DNA of 15,341 nt from M55B118 sp964501715 (lineage in GTDB: Bacteria; Bacillota_I; Bacilli_A; Izemoplasmatales; Izemoplasmataceae). A program made the translations under genes and the position numbers. Positions 1 through 7,973 of this stretch are shown here, in pieces. Numbering within the stretch: the stretch's first letter is position 1; every line of letters begins with the position of its first letter. The notes under the pieces are model-generated. The model searched no databases, was not told the DNA's origin, and was given only the letters and a program-made list of their open reading frames with translations. The stretch is from the NCBI GenBank assembly GCA_964501715.1, contig CAZCTR010000024.1, positions 1 to 15,341 of the forward strand. Reading direction: 5' to 3'.

Positions 1-52
1 CCACCGATGTCGGAGTCAAAGTCCGATGCCTTAACCACTTGGCTATAGCCCA
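1..52 (-). tRNA. tRNA-Gln (UUG), 3' end cut by window edge
   Basis: Read on the minus strand, the gene starts TGGGCTA at 52, followed by a normal D-arm and an anticodon stem TCGGA/TCCGA closing the loop CTTTGAC, which gives anticodon UUG (glutamine). The T arm and acceptor 3' end lie outside the window. It follows tRNA-His by 5 bases and has no promoter of its own, so the two are co-transcribed. Confidence 0.93.
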
Positions 53-57
53 ATAAA

Positions 58-134
58 TGGGGCGACTGAAGGGACTTGAACCCTCGAGTGCCGGAGCCAC
101 AATCCGGTGCGTTAACCTCTTCGCCACAGTCGCC
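58..134 (-). tRNA. tRNA-His (GUG)
   Basis: Complete 77-base tRNA on the minus strand with encoded CCA (58-60). The anticodon loop TTGTGGC sits on a CCGGA/TCCGG stem and gives anticodon GUG (histidine). The acceptor has the extra 5' G facing a C before CCA, the G-1:C73 identity pair of bacterial tRNA-His. It is the first gene of the tRNA-His/tRNA-Gln operon. Confidence 0.96.
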
Positions 135-142
135 ATTTAAAG

Positions 143-157
143 GTCTTTTTAAAAGAC
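143..157. repeat. 15-bp palindrome in the tRNA-His leader
   Basis: GTCTTTT and AAAAGAC flank a single T. The palindrome lies between the tRNA promoter and the 5' end of tRNA-His, starting close to the predicted transcription start. It may form a leader hairpin removed during 5' maturation, or may be an operator; neither is shown. Confidence 0.4.
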
Positions 158-164
158 TATAAAC

Positions 165-194
165 ATTGTATGTGATAAGCCTGTCATTGTCAAG
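165..194 (-). promoter_or_regulatory. Promoter of the tRNA-His/tRNA-Gln operon
   Basis: On the minus strand there is a perfect -35 box TTGACA (189-194), an 18-bp spacer and a -10 box TACAAT (165-170). It lies about 30 bases upstream of the tRNA-His 5' end, as expected for a strong sigma-A type stable RNA promoter. Confidence 0.8.
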
Positions 195-336
195 AAATAG
201 TTATCCGGACGGCTCAATTCACGATGTGTCCTTCATCACGCAAAAAATGACACGGACGCTTTTCAAATATGCCGAGCTTGCACCAGCATCATTTGGTTTT
301 GACATATCCACGCAATCGGTCCTCATATGTACATCC

Positions 337-374
337 AAAAAAGCCTCAGGCGCATCGGATCTTGCGCCTGAGGC
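337..374 (-). terminator. Intrinsic terminator of the trhA-degV operon
   Basis: A perfect 12-bp stem (343-354 with 363-374), rich in G and C, with an 8-base loop, is followed on the minus strand by six T (337-342). It starts 24 bases beyond the degV stop codon. Confidence 0.9.
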
Positions 375-398
375 TTTCATTCATGCAATGCATGCAAT

Positions 399-1253
399 TT
401 ATTGTTGATACCAGGCGATGCCATACCCTTTTTTACCGATATGGATGGCGAACACCGGACCGATATAATCGTTGACCTTGATGACAGGATTTTCAAAAGC
501 CTCTTCGAGCGCTTTGATAAGACGGTTTATCTCTTCTTCAGAGCGTTGATGAACGATCCGGATGTTGAGTTTCGCTCCACTGTCGACCGTGCTCTTGATG
601 GTCTTGATGACATACTGGATCAGTTTCACGACCGTGCGCTCCTTGTGTACAGGCTTGAGTTCGCCCTGTTCATTCAAACGGATGATCGGCTTGATTCTGA
701 GCACTGTCCCTATTAGGGCGTTTGTCTTGGATAGCCTGCCACCTCTTTGTAGGTGGAAGAGGTTTTGAACCGTGAACAAGAGACCGCATTTTGACGCGAT
801 TTCATCAACTTTTTCAATGAGCTTATCAAATGAAACGTTGTTCTCTATCATCTTGAGCGCTTCTTCGGCAATCAGTTCATTGCCGAACCCGGCGTTCAAG
901 GTGTCGAAAACATGAACATCTTCCTTATGCTCATTTAAAAGGTCCCTACCCAATTGGGCGGATTGATAGGTTCCGCTCAGACCTCTTGATATCACAATTG
1001 TCGCGACTTTGTCATACCCTTCTTCAAAAAAAGCTTCAAACGCCTTTTTAAAAGCCTCAGGGGAAGGTTGGGCGGAGGTCACTTTTTTGTTCTCATCGAT
1101 TTGGCTGATGACGAATTCAGGAGTGATTTCAGTCTCCTTATACGTTTTATCCCCTTCGAGCACGTTCAAGGATACCACCTTGACGTGTGGAAGATTCAAA
1201 GTTTCCTGATCCAGATATACAGTGCTGTCGAGCACCAGTCCTATTTTTTCCAT
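399..1253 (-). CDS. DegV family protein (FakB-like fatty acid binding)
   Basis: The 284-residue protein has the usual DegV length. Visible family features are the N-terminal IGLVLDST strand, TSAQPSPE near residues 59-66, the fatty-acid head-group loop RGLSGTYQSA at 90-99, the RGGRLSK segment at 170-176 and RIKPII near 186-191. Known DegV/FakB proteins bind a fatty acid and present it to the kinase FakA, which makes acyl-phosphate for phospholipid synthesis; that role is inferred here, and no fakA is in view. One oddity is Arg90 before GLSGTY, where a small residue is more common. The start is supported by GAGGTAA just upstream of the ATG. It lies 13 bases after the hemolysin III gene, so it is probably the second gene of that operon. 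Confidence 0.88.
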   Translation of the reverse strand: MEKIGLVLDSTVYLDQETLNLPHVKVVSLNVLEGDKTYKETEITPEFVISQIDENKKVTSAQPSPEAFKKAFEAFFEEGYDKVATIVISRGLSGTYQSAQLGRDLLNEHKEDVHVFDTLNAGFGNELIAEEALKMIENNVSFDKLIEKVDEIASKCGLLFTVQNLFHLQRGGRLSKTNALIGTVLRIKPIIRLNEQGELKPVHKERTVVKLIQYVIKTIKSTVDSGAKLNIRIVHQRSEEEINRLIKALEEAFENPVIKVNDYIGPVFAIHIGKKGYGIAWYQQ

Positions 1254-1266
1254 ATCGTTACCTCAT

Positions 1267-1887
1267 TCATATTATATAGTAGATCGACAGAAAGTGCGCT
1301 AGTGTTCCTCCAATGACAAACAAGTGCCAGATGAAATGCGTGTAAGGTTTTTTGAGTCCGAAGAAGATTATGCCTCCGGTATAGCTCAATCCGCCCATCA
1401 ACAAGAGAATCATGGATGCTTCCGGGATGAACGGTCGGATGTCGGGCCAAATGGTGAACACACTCCATCCCATGCCTAGGTAAAGGATAATGTGAACCGG
1501 TTTGAACCGTTCAATCCAGATTGCCTTGAAAACTCCGCCGACGATAGCGATGGTCCAGAGGACGACAAGCAATGTGATGCCTTTTCCTTCGGGCATCAAA
1601 GGTAACACAAAACCCGTGTAGGTCCCTGCTATAAGCAGATAGATGGCAATGTGGTCAAATCGTCTGAACACACCCACCACACGATTCATTGATTTGGGAA
1701 AGGCATGGTAAAGGGTGCTCGACAAATAAAGCAGAACCATGGTCACCCCAAACACAATCACACCCGCTAACGCTGTGGCCGTATCCGCGGCCAAGACGAG
1801 CACGACGAGCGCGATTCCTGAGAGAAGCACACCGATGCCATGGCTGATCGCATTGGCGAGCCATTCTCCTAAACATTCATCTTCCAT
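1267..1887 (-). CDS. Hemolysin III / PAQR family membrane protein (TrhA-like)
   Basis: This 206-residue protein is highly hydrophobic, with about seven predicted membrane segments, the full size for the family. Family motifs are visible: EWLANAISHGIG at the N-terminus, SSTLYHAFP after the second helix, FRRFDHIAIYLLIAGTYT in the middle, and HFIWHLFVIGGTLAH near the C-terminus, whose histidines are expected to form the metal site of the PAQR fold. Members have been called hemolysins, but bacterial homologues are linked to membrane-fluidity and lipid homeostasis; the actual role here is unknown. I take the ATG at 1887, nine bases after GAGG; an in-frame GTG at 1893 would add two residues but sits too close to that site. 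It is the first gene of an operon with degV, another lipid-linked family. Confidence 0.88.
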   Translation of the reverse strand: MEDECLGEWLANAISHGIGVLLSGIALVVLVLAADTATALAGVIVFGVTMVLLYLSSTLYHAFPKSMNRVVGVFRRFDHIAIYLLIAGTYTGFVLPLMPEGKGITLLVVLWTIAIVGGVFKAIWIERFKPVHIILYLGMGWSVFTIWPDIRPFIPEASMILLLMGGLSYTGGIIFFGLKKPYTHFIWHLFVIGGTLAHFLSIYYII

Positions 1888-1914
1888 CGACACACACCTC
1901 TTTTCTATATTGCA

Positions 1915-1943
1915 ATTGTAACAAAAATTACTATGTGTGTCAA
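1915..1943 (-). promoter_or_regulatory. Promoter of the trhA-degV operon
   Basis: On the minus strand, -35 TTGACA (1938-1943), a 17-bp spacer and -10 TACAAT (1915-1920) lie about 28 bases upstream of the hemolysin III start codon. Confidence 0.82.
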
Positions 1944-1963
1944 TGTAATATGTCTTTCAAGCC

Positions 1964-2974
1964 TTAAAAAAGGTGCGCGACATTTTTCAGGTGAGTCCGT
2001 TCAAACACATAATCCGAATCCTTGGTCCGCATACGGATCGAATGATCCAATTTTGCGATCTTGGGACTTTTCCTGAGGCTTGGGTATCTCTCAACCATCT
2101 TCAAGAAAACCGCATACCAGAGCCGGTAATCCTCGAATTTGCCGAAATGGCCAATGGAGCGGTGATTCATTTGCCAGGGTTTCAACCCGGCATAATGGAT
2201 GCCATAAAGGACGTCTATCTCAGGGTAACCGTTGAAACTCGAGTACCTGAGATCGAGATTCCGCCATGAGCCGCTCAATTTCCAGGTGATATACTGCATC
2301 TCCGGCCAGGGGAATTCGCCTATCTTTTCCTGCATCGAAGGGTCCTTGAGATCTTGTTGGATGGAATCATGGAGGGACATGGCCGGTTCAAAAAGGTAAA
2401 GCGCCGCATTGATGCCCATGTTCATTTTATCTTCAATCACGCGGGATGTGATGTCCGCGGGCAATTTTGTTCCCATGGGATAATCCTTGTATACATCATG
2501 CCAAATCCAGGTGCCATCCTTTTTGACCGACTCGGGGATGATGTATGTGCCATCCTCATATTCCATGCAGTATTCCTTTTTCTCATTGATGACACCTGCA
2601 GGGGCCTCCACATCGAAGATACGGTCGAAATGCTTTAACGGTAGAAGATCGGCATCCGCGACCAGAACTTTCTCATAGCGTTTGCCCAGATCCCCGTCAG
2701 TACCGAGTCTGAGCGCATGGAACCGGCTGAAGAGGAAGGGTCTGTCCTGTCTTTCCTGACGATTTTTGTGGGGTACGAAAATATCCTCCAGCACAATCAC
2801 GTCATCAAACAAAACATGAAGGGCATCGATCGAGCTTTTCTTGAGATTGTCACTCACGATGCATATGAGATCATTCGAAGTGTTTTGCCGTCTGAGCGCA
2901 TAGGCGAAGACAAGCGCACCAGGCAAAAAGGAATCGTTTCGGATGATGAATGTGACGTAGGCATGTTTGGTCAT
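1964..2974 (-). CDS. Glycosyltransferase family 8 (glycogenin-like)
   Basis: The 336-residue protein has the GT8 pattern: an N-terminal nucleotide-sugar fold (AYVTFIIRNDSFLPGALVFAYAL), the metal-binding DxD motif as DAD at 107-109 in VLVADADLLPL, the segment NMGINAALYLFEP at 185-197, and the C-terminal HYAGLKPW at 260-267, matching the H-x-x-G-x-K-P-W motif of glycogenin and galactinol synthase relatives. It therefore probably transfers a sugar from UDP-sugar with retention of configuration. A roughly 50-residue stretch between the DxD region and NMG, rich in charged and aromatic residues, is longer than I would expect and could shape the acceptor site. The acceptor and product are unknown. 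There is no signal peptide or membrane helix, so it is likely cytoplasmic. It is a single-gene unit with its own promoter; the site AGGGGGTGA precedes the ATG. Confidence 0.82.
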   Translation of the reverse strand: MTKHAYVTFIIRNDSFLPGALVFAYALRRQNTSNDLICIVSDNLKKSSIDALHVLFDDVIVLEDIFVPHKNRQERQDRPFLFSRFHALRLGTDGDLGKRYEKVLVADADLLPLKHFDRIFDVEAPAGVINEKKEYCMEYEDGTYIIPESVKKDGTWIWHDVYKDYPMGTKLPADITSRVIEDKMNMGINAALYLFEPAMSLHDSIQQDLKDPSMQEKIGEFPWPEMQYITWKLSGSWRNLDLRYSSFNGYPEIDVLYGIHYAGLKPWQMNHRSIGHFGKFEDYRLWYAVFLKMVERYPSLRKSPKIAKLDHSIRMRTKDSDYVFERTHLKNVAHLF

Positions 2975-2987
2975 GATGTCACCCCCT

Positions 2988-3001
2988 GTTCAAAACTGAA
3001 C
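2988..3001. promoter_or_regulatory. Possible operator at the GT8 transcription start
   Basis: A 14-bp inverted repeat, GTTCA-AAAC-TGAAC, starts two bases downstream of the -10 box of the GT8 gene. Its position over the start of transcription would suit a repressor. The arms are only 5 bp, so chance is possible. Confidence 0.3.
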
Positions 3002-3003
3002 CC

Positions 3004-3032
3004 ATTATAGCATTCGGACGTTGAAATCCCAA
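3004..3032 (-). promoter_or_regulatory. Promoter of the GT8 gene
   Basis: On the minus strand, -35 TTGGGA (3027-3032), a 17-bp spacer and a perfect -10 TATAAT (3004-3009) lie between the hut operon terminator and the GT8 start codon. Confidence 0.68.
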
Positions 3033-3042
3033 CCCGCGTATG

Positions 3043-3069
3043 AAAAAAGGGGCTTTTTTTCAGCCCCTT
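3043..3069 (-). terminator. Intrinsic terminator of the hut operon
   Basis: The stem AAGGGGCT (3062-3069 read on minus) pairs with AGCCCCTT (3047-3054) around a 7-base loop and runs into a T tract on the minus strand (to 3043). It begins five bases after the fchA stop codon. Confidence 0.88.
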
Positions 3070-3073
3070 GGGT

Positions 3074-3715
3074 TCACTTCATTCTGCGATTCACCGTCTC
3101 CAAAATGTGATCACGATGCTTTCTCCCTGATTCAAGCAAGGATGCCGTCTCTTCGGTGCAAGATGCCTTGAAATCGTCATCATCCAATCCGCCGAGATTG
3201 ATTTTCACATTGAGAATCGCACCTTCAAGACCGGCATACAACATTAAAGCCCCGACACCAATATCACTGATGGCGTGCGCGTTACCATGCTCGGCGAGCA
3301 ACTCGACCTTCTTTAAGGCCGTCTCGGCTTCCCGGGCGATCATCAAAGGGACTTCAGTGGCCCTGAGAGTGGCTTTTCTCAATGCTTTCCTGCGTTCTGA
3401 TTTCTCCATTTCCGTGTCCTTGGGCATCTTGATCGCCTTCATGATTCCGTTGAAGGCTTCCGTATCCTCATCCACCAGTTCCAAAGTTCTCCGCTTGATG
3501 TCTTTAAGCGCTTCATGATGTTCAGTGATTTGATTTTGCAATGATTCGTCCAATTGCTTGAATTTCTTTTTGGGGATCGTCAAATGCCCGACCATGCGGG
3601 AAAGCGCAGTCCCCATAGAAGCGGAAACGGCACTGGCCGAACCGCCACCGGGGGCGGGGGAGGCCGAATCCAGATTGGTGGTGAATTCCCTAACTGAATG
3701 ATCGATCAATTTCAT
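3074..3715 (-). CDS. fchA: Formimidoyltetrahydrofolate cyclodeaminase (FchA / FtcD C-domain family)
   Basis: The 213-residue, mostly helical protein carries the family's glycine-rich folate loop PAPGGGSASA near residues 20-29 and matches the stand-alone cyclodeaminase/methenyl-THF cyclohydrolase length of about 210. In the histidine pathway it converts 5-formimino-tetrahydrofolate, made by FtcD, into 5,10-methenyl-tetrahydrofolate and ammonia, passing a one-carbon unit to folate metabolism. In mammals this activity is fused to the transferase; here the two are separate genes with hutI between them. The ATG overlaps the hutI stop codon (ATGA) and a GAGGAGG site sits inside the end of hutI, indicating translational coupling. 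It is the last gene of the operon, followed by a terminator. A role as general methenyl-THF cyclohydrolase is possible, but the context favours histidine breakdown. Confidence 0.9.
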   Translation of the reverse strand: MKLIDHSVREFTTNLDSASPAPGGGSASAVSASMGTALSRMVGHLTIPKKKFKQLDESLQNQITEHHEALKDIKRRTLELVDEDTEAFNGIMKAIKMPKDTEMEKSERRKALRKATLRATEVPLMIAREAETALKKVELLAEHGNAHAISDIGVGALMLYAGLEGAILNVKINLGGLDDDDFKASCTEETASLLESGRKHRDHILETVNRRMK

Positions 3716-4983
3716 GTTTCATCCTCCTCGATATTGGTATGGTTTCGCATGACCATGCGACCGTTCTTGTATACATGACAGACATGATTCACCGCATAGT
3801 GGTAAAGTACATAAGGCCAGTTTGGGGCGTCCCACACCACAAGGTCAGCCTTATAGCCTTTCGAAATGAGGCCATGCGTTTCCCCTTTCTCTAACGCATA
3901 CGCCCCGTTGGTCGTCGCCGCAGCGAGTATTTCAGAAGGGCTCATGCGTAGCTTCAAAGCCGCGAGATTGAGTGTGAAAAGAAAATTGTCGCAGGGCGAA
4001 CTTCCGGGATTGTAGTCGCTTGAGAGGGCCACTGCAGCTCCTGCATCGATCAGCTTCCTAGCAGGTGCATAGTCTTTTGCGAGATAGAAGGACGTCGCAG
4101 GCAGGAGGTTCGCAATGGTTTGCGAATCTCTCAGAGCTTCAATGCCTTTGTCATCGATCACCATGAGATGATCGGCGCTGACAGCATTGAGGGAAGCGGC
4201 CATCTCGACGCCGCCGAGGCTATGCATCTCATCCGCATGGATCTTGAGCCCAAATCCCTTTTCCTTGGCTGATTGGAGTACTTTTCCGCTTTCCTCAAGT
4301 GTGAAGGCCCCTTTTTCACAGAACACATCCACATAACGGGCCAGGCCCTCATGCTTGACAAGGTCCATGGTCGCAATCACTTCTTGAATGAACGTCTCCC
4401 TTTTCTCACTGTAAGCCTGGGGCAACGCATGGGCACCCAGATAGGTCGAGTGGATATCGACCGGATGGTTGTTGTCCAACTGTTTCTGAACACGCAACTG
4501 TTTGAGTTCAGTGCTCTCATCAAGACCGTAACCGCTCTTCCCCTCGACTGTCGTCACTCCGTAGGAAAGCATACGGTCGAGGCTCTTCCTAGACTGTGCA
4601 TAGAGGCTGTCGAATGAGGCCTCGCGAGTGGCCTTGACAGTGGAGAGAATCCCTCCGCCTTCCTTTAGGATATCGAGATAAGGCGTGCCCATCATGGTCT
4701 TTTCCGCTTCGTGTTCACGCGAACCGGCGTGGACCAGGTGTGTATGCCCATCGACCAGCCCTGGAGTGACCAACTTACCTTTGACGTCATGGAGCACTGT
4801 ATGGGCTCCGGTGTAAGCGTCAAAGGGCCGTTCACCATAATCAAGGATGATTCCATCCTTGATGGCGATGAAGGCACTGTGAAAACGGGTGATGTCACCC
4901 ATCGAGTTTCCTTTTTTCGGTCCTTTTCCCAAGCTCGGGGTGATGAGTTCTCCGATATTGTGAAGGATAAGGTCAGCGGTCAT
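3712..4983 (-). CDS. hutI: Imidazolonepropionase
   Basis: The 423-residue amidohydrolase opens the ring of 4-imidazolone-5-propionate to give N-formimino-L-glutamate, the third step of histidine breakdown. The metal site is visible: DGHTH with His80 and His82, HADEMH with His249, and SSDYNPGS with Asp323; the substrate-binding region VEGKSGYGL lies at 146-154. Length matches the family (about 405-425). I choose the ATG at 4983: it has GGAGGG nine bases upstream, gives the normal MTADLILHNIGEL start, and overlaps the ftcD stop by 11 bases. A longer open frame upstream (to 5058) would lie within ftcD and has no family similarity. Its own stop overlaps the fchA start. The protein is cytoplasmic. 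Confidence 0.95.
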   Translation of the reverse strand: MTADLILHNIGELITPSLGKGPKKGNSMGDITRFHSAFIAIKDGIILDYGERPFDAYTGAHTVLHDVKGKLVTPGLVDGHTHLVHAGSREHEAEKTMMGTPYLDILKEGGGILSTVKATREASFDSLYAQSRKSLDRMLSYGVTTVEGKSGYGLDESTELKQLRVQKQLDNNHPVDIHSTYLGAHALPQAYSEKRETFIQEVIATMDLVKHEGLARYVDVFCEKGAFTLEESGKVLQSAKEKGFGLKIHADEMHSLGGVEMAASLNAVSADHLMVIDDKGIEALRDSQTIANLLPATSFYLAKDYAPARKLIDAGAAVALSSDYNPGSSPCDNFLFTLNLAALKLRMSPSEILAAATTNGAYALEKGETHGLISKGYKADLVVWDAPNWPYVLYHYAVNHVCHVYKNGRMVMRNHTNIEEDET

Positions 4984-5956
4984 CCGATCCCTCCTCGACA
5001 TGCGCTTCGATGATTTTGCTTTCATCGAAGTCCCTGAATCCGATATGCTTGCATGCAAGGTCTTTGATTTCTTCTAGAGAAAGGCCTTCATCGAGCGATT
5101 TCCCATCTTTTTCAATGTAGTACTTCAATGTTTCGGTGATGGCTTCTTGCGGAATCAGTCCGACCACCTCGCACGTTTCTATCTCAAGGTCGAACCGTCT
5201 CGCTTCCATCCGTATTGTCTCAAGCACACGATACAGCGGGTTTTTCTTGTAATTCAGAATATTCATCGTCACTTGCATGTGCCCACGGTTTTCCAAATAC
5301 GCCGGGCCCGCCTGGATGAACTTGAACCCTCCACTGGAACCCCTAATGGCCTTGGAAAGCTTCTTGGCAATGGTCTCCGATTCCGTGGGAAGGTCGATAT
5401 TGAATGCGATCAGGGGCATCCGTGCACCAACCGCTGTGACTCCGGCCGTGGGATGGATGCTTTGTGACCCATGGTCAGGTTTCCATTCCTCTTGTTTAAT
5501 CTTGGTTTTCATGCCTTCAAACTCGCCCTTGCGGATGTTGGGCAGACGCCGGCGGTTTTTCATAGTCTTCGCCTCCGCGTAGAAAAAGACCGGAATGTCG
5601 CACTGTTCATTTAGGCTCTCTCCGAAGTCGCGGGCGATATTGACACATTCATCCATCGCGATCCCCTGTATCGGAATGAATGGCACGACATCCACCGCGC
5701 CCATGCGCGGATGCTGTCCTTCATGGACATTCATGTCGATCAGGGCGCTTGCACGTTTCGCCATCTCCAAAAGCGGATCCTTCATCGCTTCAGCGTCACC
5801 GATCAAGGTGATGACTGTTCGGTTGTAATCGGCATCAGGTTCATAGCTTATCAGCTTGAAACCCTTTCGCTCCCTCAACGGGGAGACAATGGTCTCAATC
5901 CTTTCAATATCCCTCCCTTCGGATATGTTGGGTACACATTGAACGATTTTTGCCAT
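4973..5956 (-). CDS. ftcD: Glutamate formimidoyltransferase
   Basis: The 327-residue protein matches the formiminotransferase domain (N- and C-subdomains) of FtcD without the cyclodeaminase domain. It moves the formimino group of N-formimino-L-glutamate to tetrahydrofolate, releasing glutamate. The start VQCVPNISEGRD is the family signature and the segment EGQHPRMGAVDVVPFIP contains His82, equivalent in position to the catalytic His82 of the mammalian enzyme. Its presence shows that this organism uses the folate-dependent route from formiminoglutamate rather than HutG hydrolysis. The start is one base after the hutU stop, with AAAGGGG upstream. The end overlaps hutI by 11 bases and contains the hutI ribosome binding site. 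Confidence 0.95.
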   Translation of the reverse strand: MAKIVQCVPNISEGRDIERIETIVSPLRERKGFKLISYEPDADYNRTVITLIGDAEAMKDPLLEMAKRASALIDMNVHEGQHPRMGAVDVVPFIPIQGIAMDECVNIARDFGESLNEQCDIPVFFYAEAKTMKNRRRLPNIRKGEFEGMKTKIKQEEWKPDHGSQSIHPTAGVTAVGARMPLIAFNIDLPTESETIAKKLSKAIRGSSGGFKFIQAGPAYLENRGHMQVTMNILNYKKNPLYRVLETIRMEARRFDLEIETCEVVGLIPQEAITETLKYYIEKDGKSLDEGLSLEEIKDLACKHIGFRDFDESKIIEAHVEEGSDDR

Positions 5957-5957
5957 G

Positions 5958-7973
5958 TCATTCGTCCCCTTTCATAGAATATTGGCCGATCAGCGATTCA
6001 ATTAGCAGTTCATCGGTATGTTCCGGCAAGATGACTTTACCTTCACCATCATCGTTAAACCGGGTGACCGTCTCCACAGCGTGAGGGTTCTGTGCCCAGG
6101 CGCGCCTTGCGACACCACCCATGACGTCGAACATCATTGCGGTCCTGATGATTTCATCCTTTTCCTCGCTGCCGTCGAGGACAAGGCCATACCCTCCGTT
6201 CACGGCTTTGGAGACACCGACACCACCACCGTTATGCAAAGCTACGAGGCTCATCCCCCTTGCGGCATTGTTCGCATATACGAGGGTCGACATGTCCGCC
6301 ATCACATTCGAACCATCCTTGATGTTCGATGTCTCCCTGAAAGGTGAATCCGTGCCACCCGTGTCGTGATGGTCTCTTCCGATCATGATCGGACCGATCT
6401 CACCTTTCCGTACAAGTTTGTTGAAAGCCAGGGCGATGTCCCTCCTGCCTTGTGCATCCTGATAGAGGATGCGTGCTTTGGTACCGACAACGAGGCGGTT
6501 TTTTTCAGCGTCTCGAATCCATCGATAATTGTCCATATCCTGGAACCGTCTTTCCTTGTCGATGGCTTGCATCGCGGCTTGGTCCGTCCGATGAAGGTCT
6601 TCCTTTTTTCCGGATAGGCACACCCATCGAAACGGTCCATACCCATAATCGAAAAGAAGCGGCCCCATGATATCCTCTACATAGCTCGGCCATATGAAGC
6701 CTTCACGGTCGTCTTGTCCGTTTTTGCAGATCTCTTGCATCCCGGCATCCAGGACCGCCTTCATGAAACTGTTTCCGTAATCGAAGAAATATGTCCCTTT
6801 GTCGGTCAACGCCTTGATCAACTCAAAATGTTTCCCAAGACCCTTGTCAACCTCTTCTTCGAATGCCTTCTTATCCGTCTTCAGCAGCTGGGTGCGTTCT
6901 TCAAATGTGAGCGTATGGGGGGTATAGCCTCCCTCGTATGCATTATGGCAGCTTGTCTGGTCACTCAACAGGTCGATATGTACATCGTGCTTCACCGCAT
7001 GCGAGAGCAGATCCACCACATTCCCGTAATAAGCGATGGAAAGCGAACGGCCATCATCTTTAGCCTCCAAGGCCTTGGTGAAAGCTTCTGTGGCATTGTC
7101 TGTCACGATGTCGACCCATCCTTGTTCATGTCGGGTCGCAATCCGGCTTTTATCCACCTCGGCAATCAGACCAACACCCCCGGCAATGCGTACCGCCTTA
7201 CCTTGAGCACCACTCATGCCACCCAGACCGCTCGAGACGAAAAGCACACCGCTCAGATCCTCATCATCTTTTTTATGGAGTTTCATGCGGCCCGCATTGA
7301 GCAGGGTCGAATAAGTGCCATGCACAATGCCTTGTGGCCCGATATACATCCATCCCCCGGCAGTCATCTGGCCATAGTTTGCAACCCCCAAGGCCTGAGC
7401 CCTGTTGAATTGCTCGGCATCATCGTACATGCCGATCATGAGACCGTTTGTGAGCGTTACACGGGGGGCGTGCGCAAATGATTTGAAAAGGCCCAAAGGA
7501 TGACCGCTAGCAATCACAAGCGTCTCGTTGTTTTCCATGACTTGCAGGTATTTCATCACGAGCCAATATTGCATCCAGTTCTGAAAAACCTGCCCTGTCT
7601 CACCATAGGTGACCAGTTCGTAGGGATAAAGGGCGACATCATGATCCAGATTATTGTCAATCATGACCTGAAACGCCTTGCCTTCTGTCGTCTTGGCTTC
7701 ATAATGTTCGATCGGCAAGCCTTTCGGGGGGGATTTCGGCATGAACCGATAGCCATAGATCCTGCCTTTTTCGTTGAGTTCCTCAAGGAACTCAGGTGCA
7801 AGTTCAGAGTGCCACTCAGAAGGGATGTAGCGAAGCGCGTTCTTGAGCGCCTGCGCTTTTTCTTTCCCGCTCAGTTGCATCGGTCTTTTTGGGGCCCGTC
7901 TGATCGTCTCTTTGAACACGGGATATTCAGGCAACTCCTTGAAAATGGATTTGATCGTCACAGTGTCTCCCAT
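5958..7973 (-). CDS. hutU: Urocanate hydratase, long form
   Basis: This NAD-dependent enzyme turns urocanate into 4-imidazolone-5-propionate, step two of histidine breakdown. Conserved landmarks are YGQMTAGGWMYIGPQGIVHGTY at about 200-221, the dinucleotide-binding SSGLGGMSGAQGKA at 247-260, Cys452 in PFRWVCLSG (equivalent to the active-site cysteine 410 of the Pseudomonas enzyme) and IGRDHHDTGGTDSPFRET at 531-548. At 671 residues it is about 115 longer than the Bacillus/Pseudomonas type (about 555), with extra residues at the N-terminus and in the 350-430 region. This looks like the long subfamily found in some anaerobes, Bacteroidota and spirochaetes, not a fusion. The ATG overlaps the end of hutH by 16 bases, with GGGAGGA inside hutH as its ribosome binding site. 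Confidence 0.95.
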   Translation of the reverse strand: MGDTVTIKSIFKELPEYPVFKETIRRAPKRPMQLSGKEKAQALKNALRYIPSEWHSELAPEFLEELNEKGRIYGYRFMPKSPPKGLPIEHYEAKTTEGKAFQVMIDNNLDHDVALYPYELVTYGETGQVFQNWMQYWLVMKYLQVMENNETLVIASGHPLGLFKSFAHAPRVTLTNGLMIGMYDDAEQFNRAQALGVANYGQMTAGGWMYIGPQGIVHGTYSTLLNAGRMKLHKKDDEDLSGVLFVSSGLGGMSGAQGKAVRIAGGVGLIAEVDKSRIATRHEQGWVDIVTDNATEAFTKALEAKDDGRSLSIAYYGNVVDLLSHAVKHDVHIDLLSDQTSCHNAYEGGYTPHTLTFEERTQLLKTDKKAFEEEVDKGLGKHFELIKALTDKGTYFFDYGNSFMKAVLDAGMQEICKNGQDDREGFIWPSYVEDIMGPLLFDYGYGPFRWVCLSGKKEDLHRTDQAAMQAIDKERRFQDMDNYRWIRDAEKNRLVVGTKARILYQDAQGRRDIALAFNKLVRKGEIGPIMIGRDHHDTGGTDSPFRETSNIKDGSNVMADMSTLVYANNAARGMSLVALHNGGGVGVSKAVNGGYGLVLDGSEEKDEIIRTAMMFDVMGGVARRAWAQNPHAVETVTRFNDDGEGKVILPEHTDELLIESLIGQYSMKGDE

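Noticed and set aside
195..336. Small plus-strand open frames between the tRNA promoter and the degV terminator
   Set aside because: They have no convincing ribosome binding site or recognisable protein and overlap the tRNA promoter and the degV terminator.
829..842. cre-like sequence inside degV (TGAAACGTTGTTC)
   Set aside because: It is a poorer match, lies in a coding region far from a start, and is likely a chance match.
4984..5058. N-terminal extension of hutI by 25 residues
   Set aside because: It overlaps ftcD, has no ribosome binding site and no family similarity, whereas the ATG at 4983 has a good site and gives the normal start.
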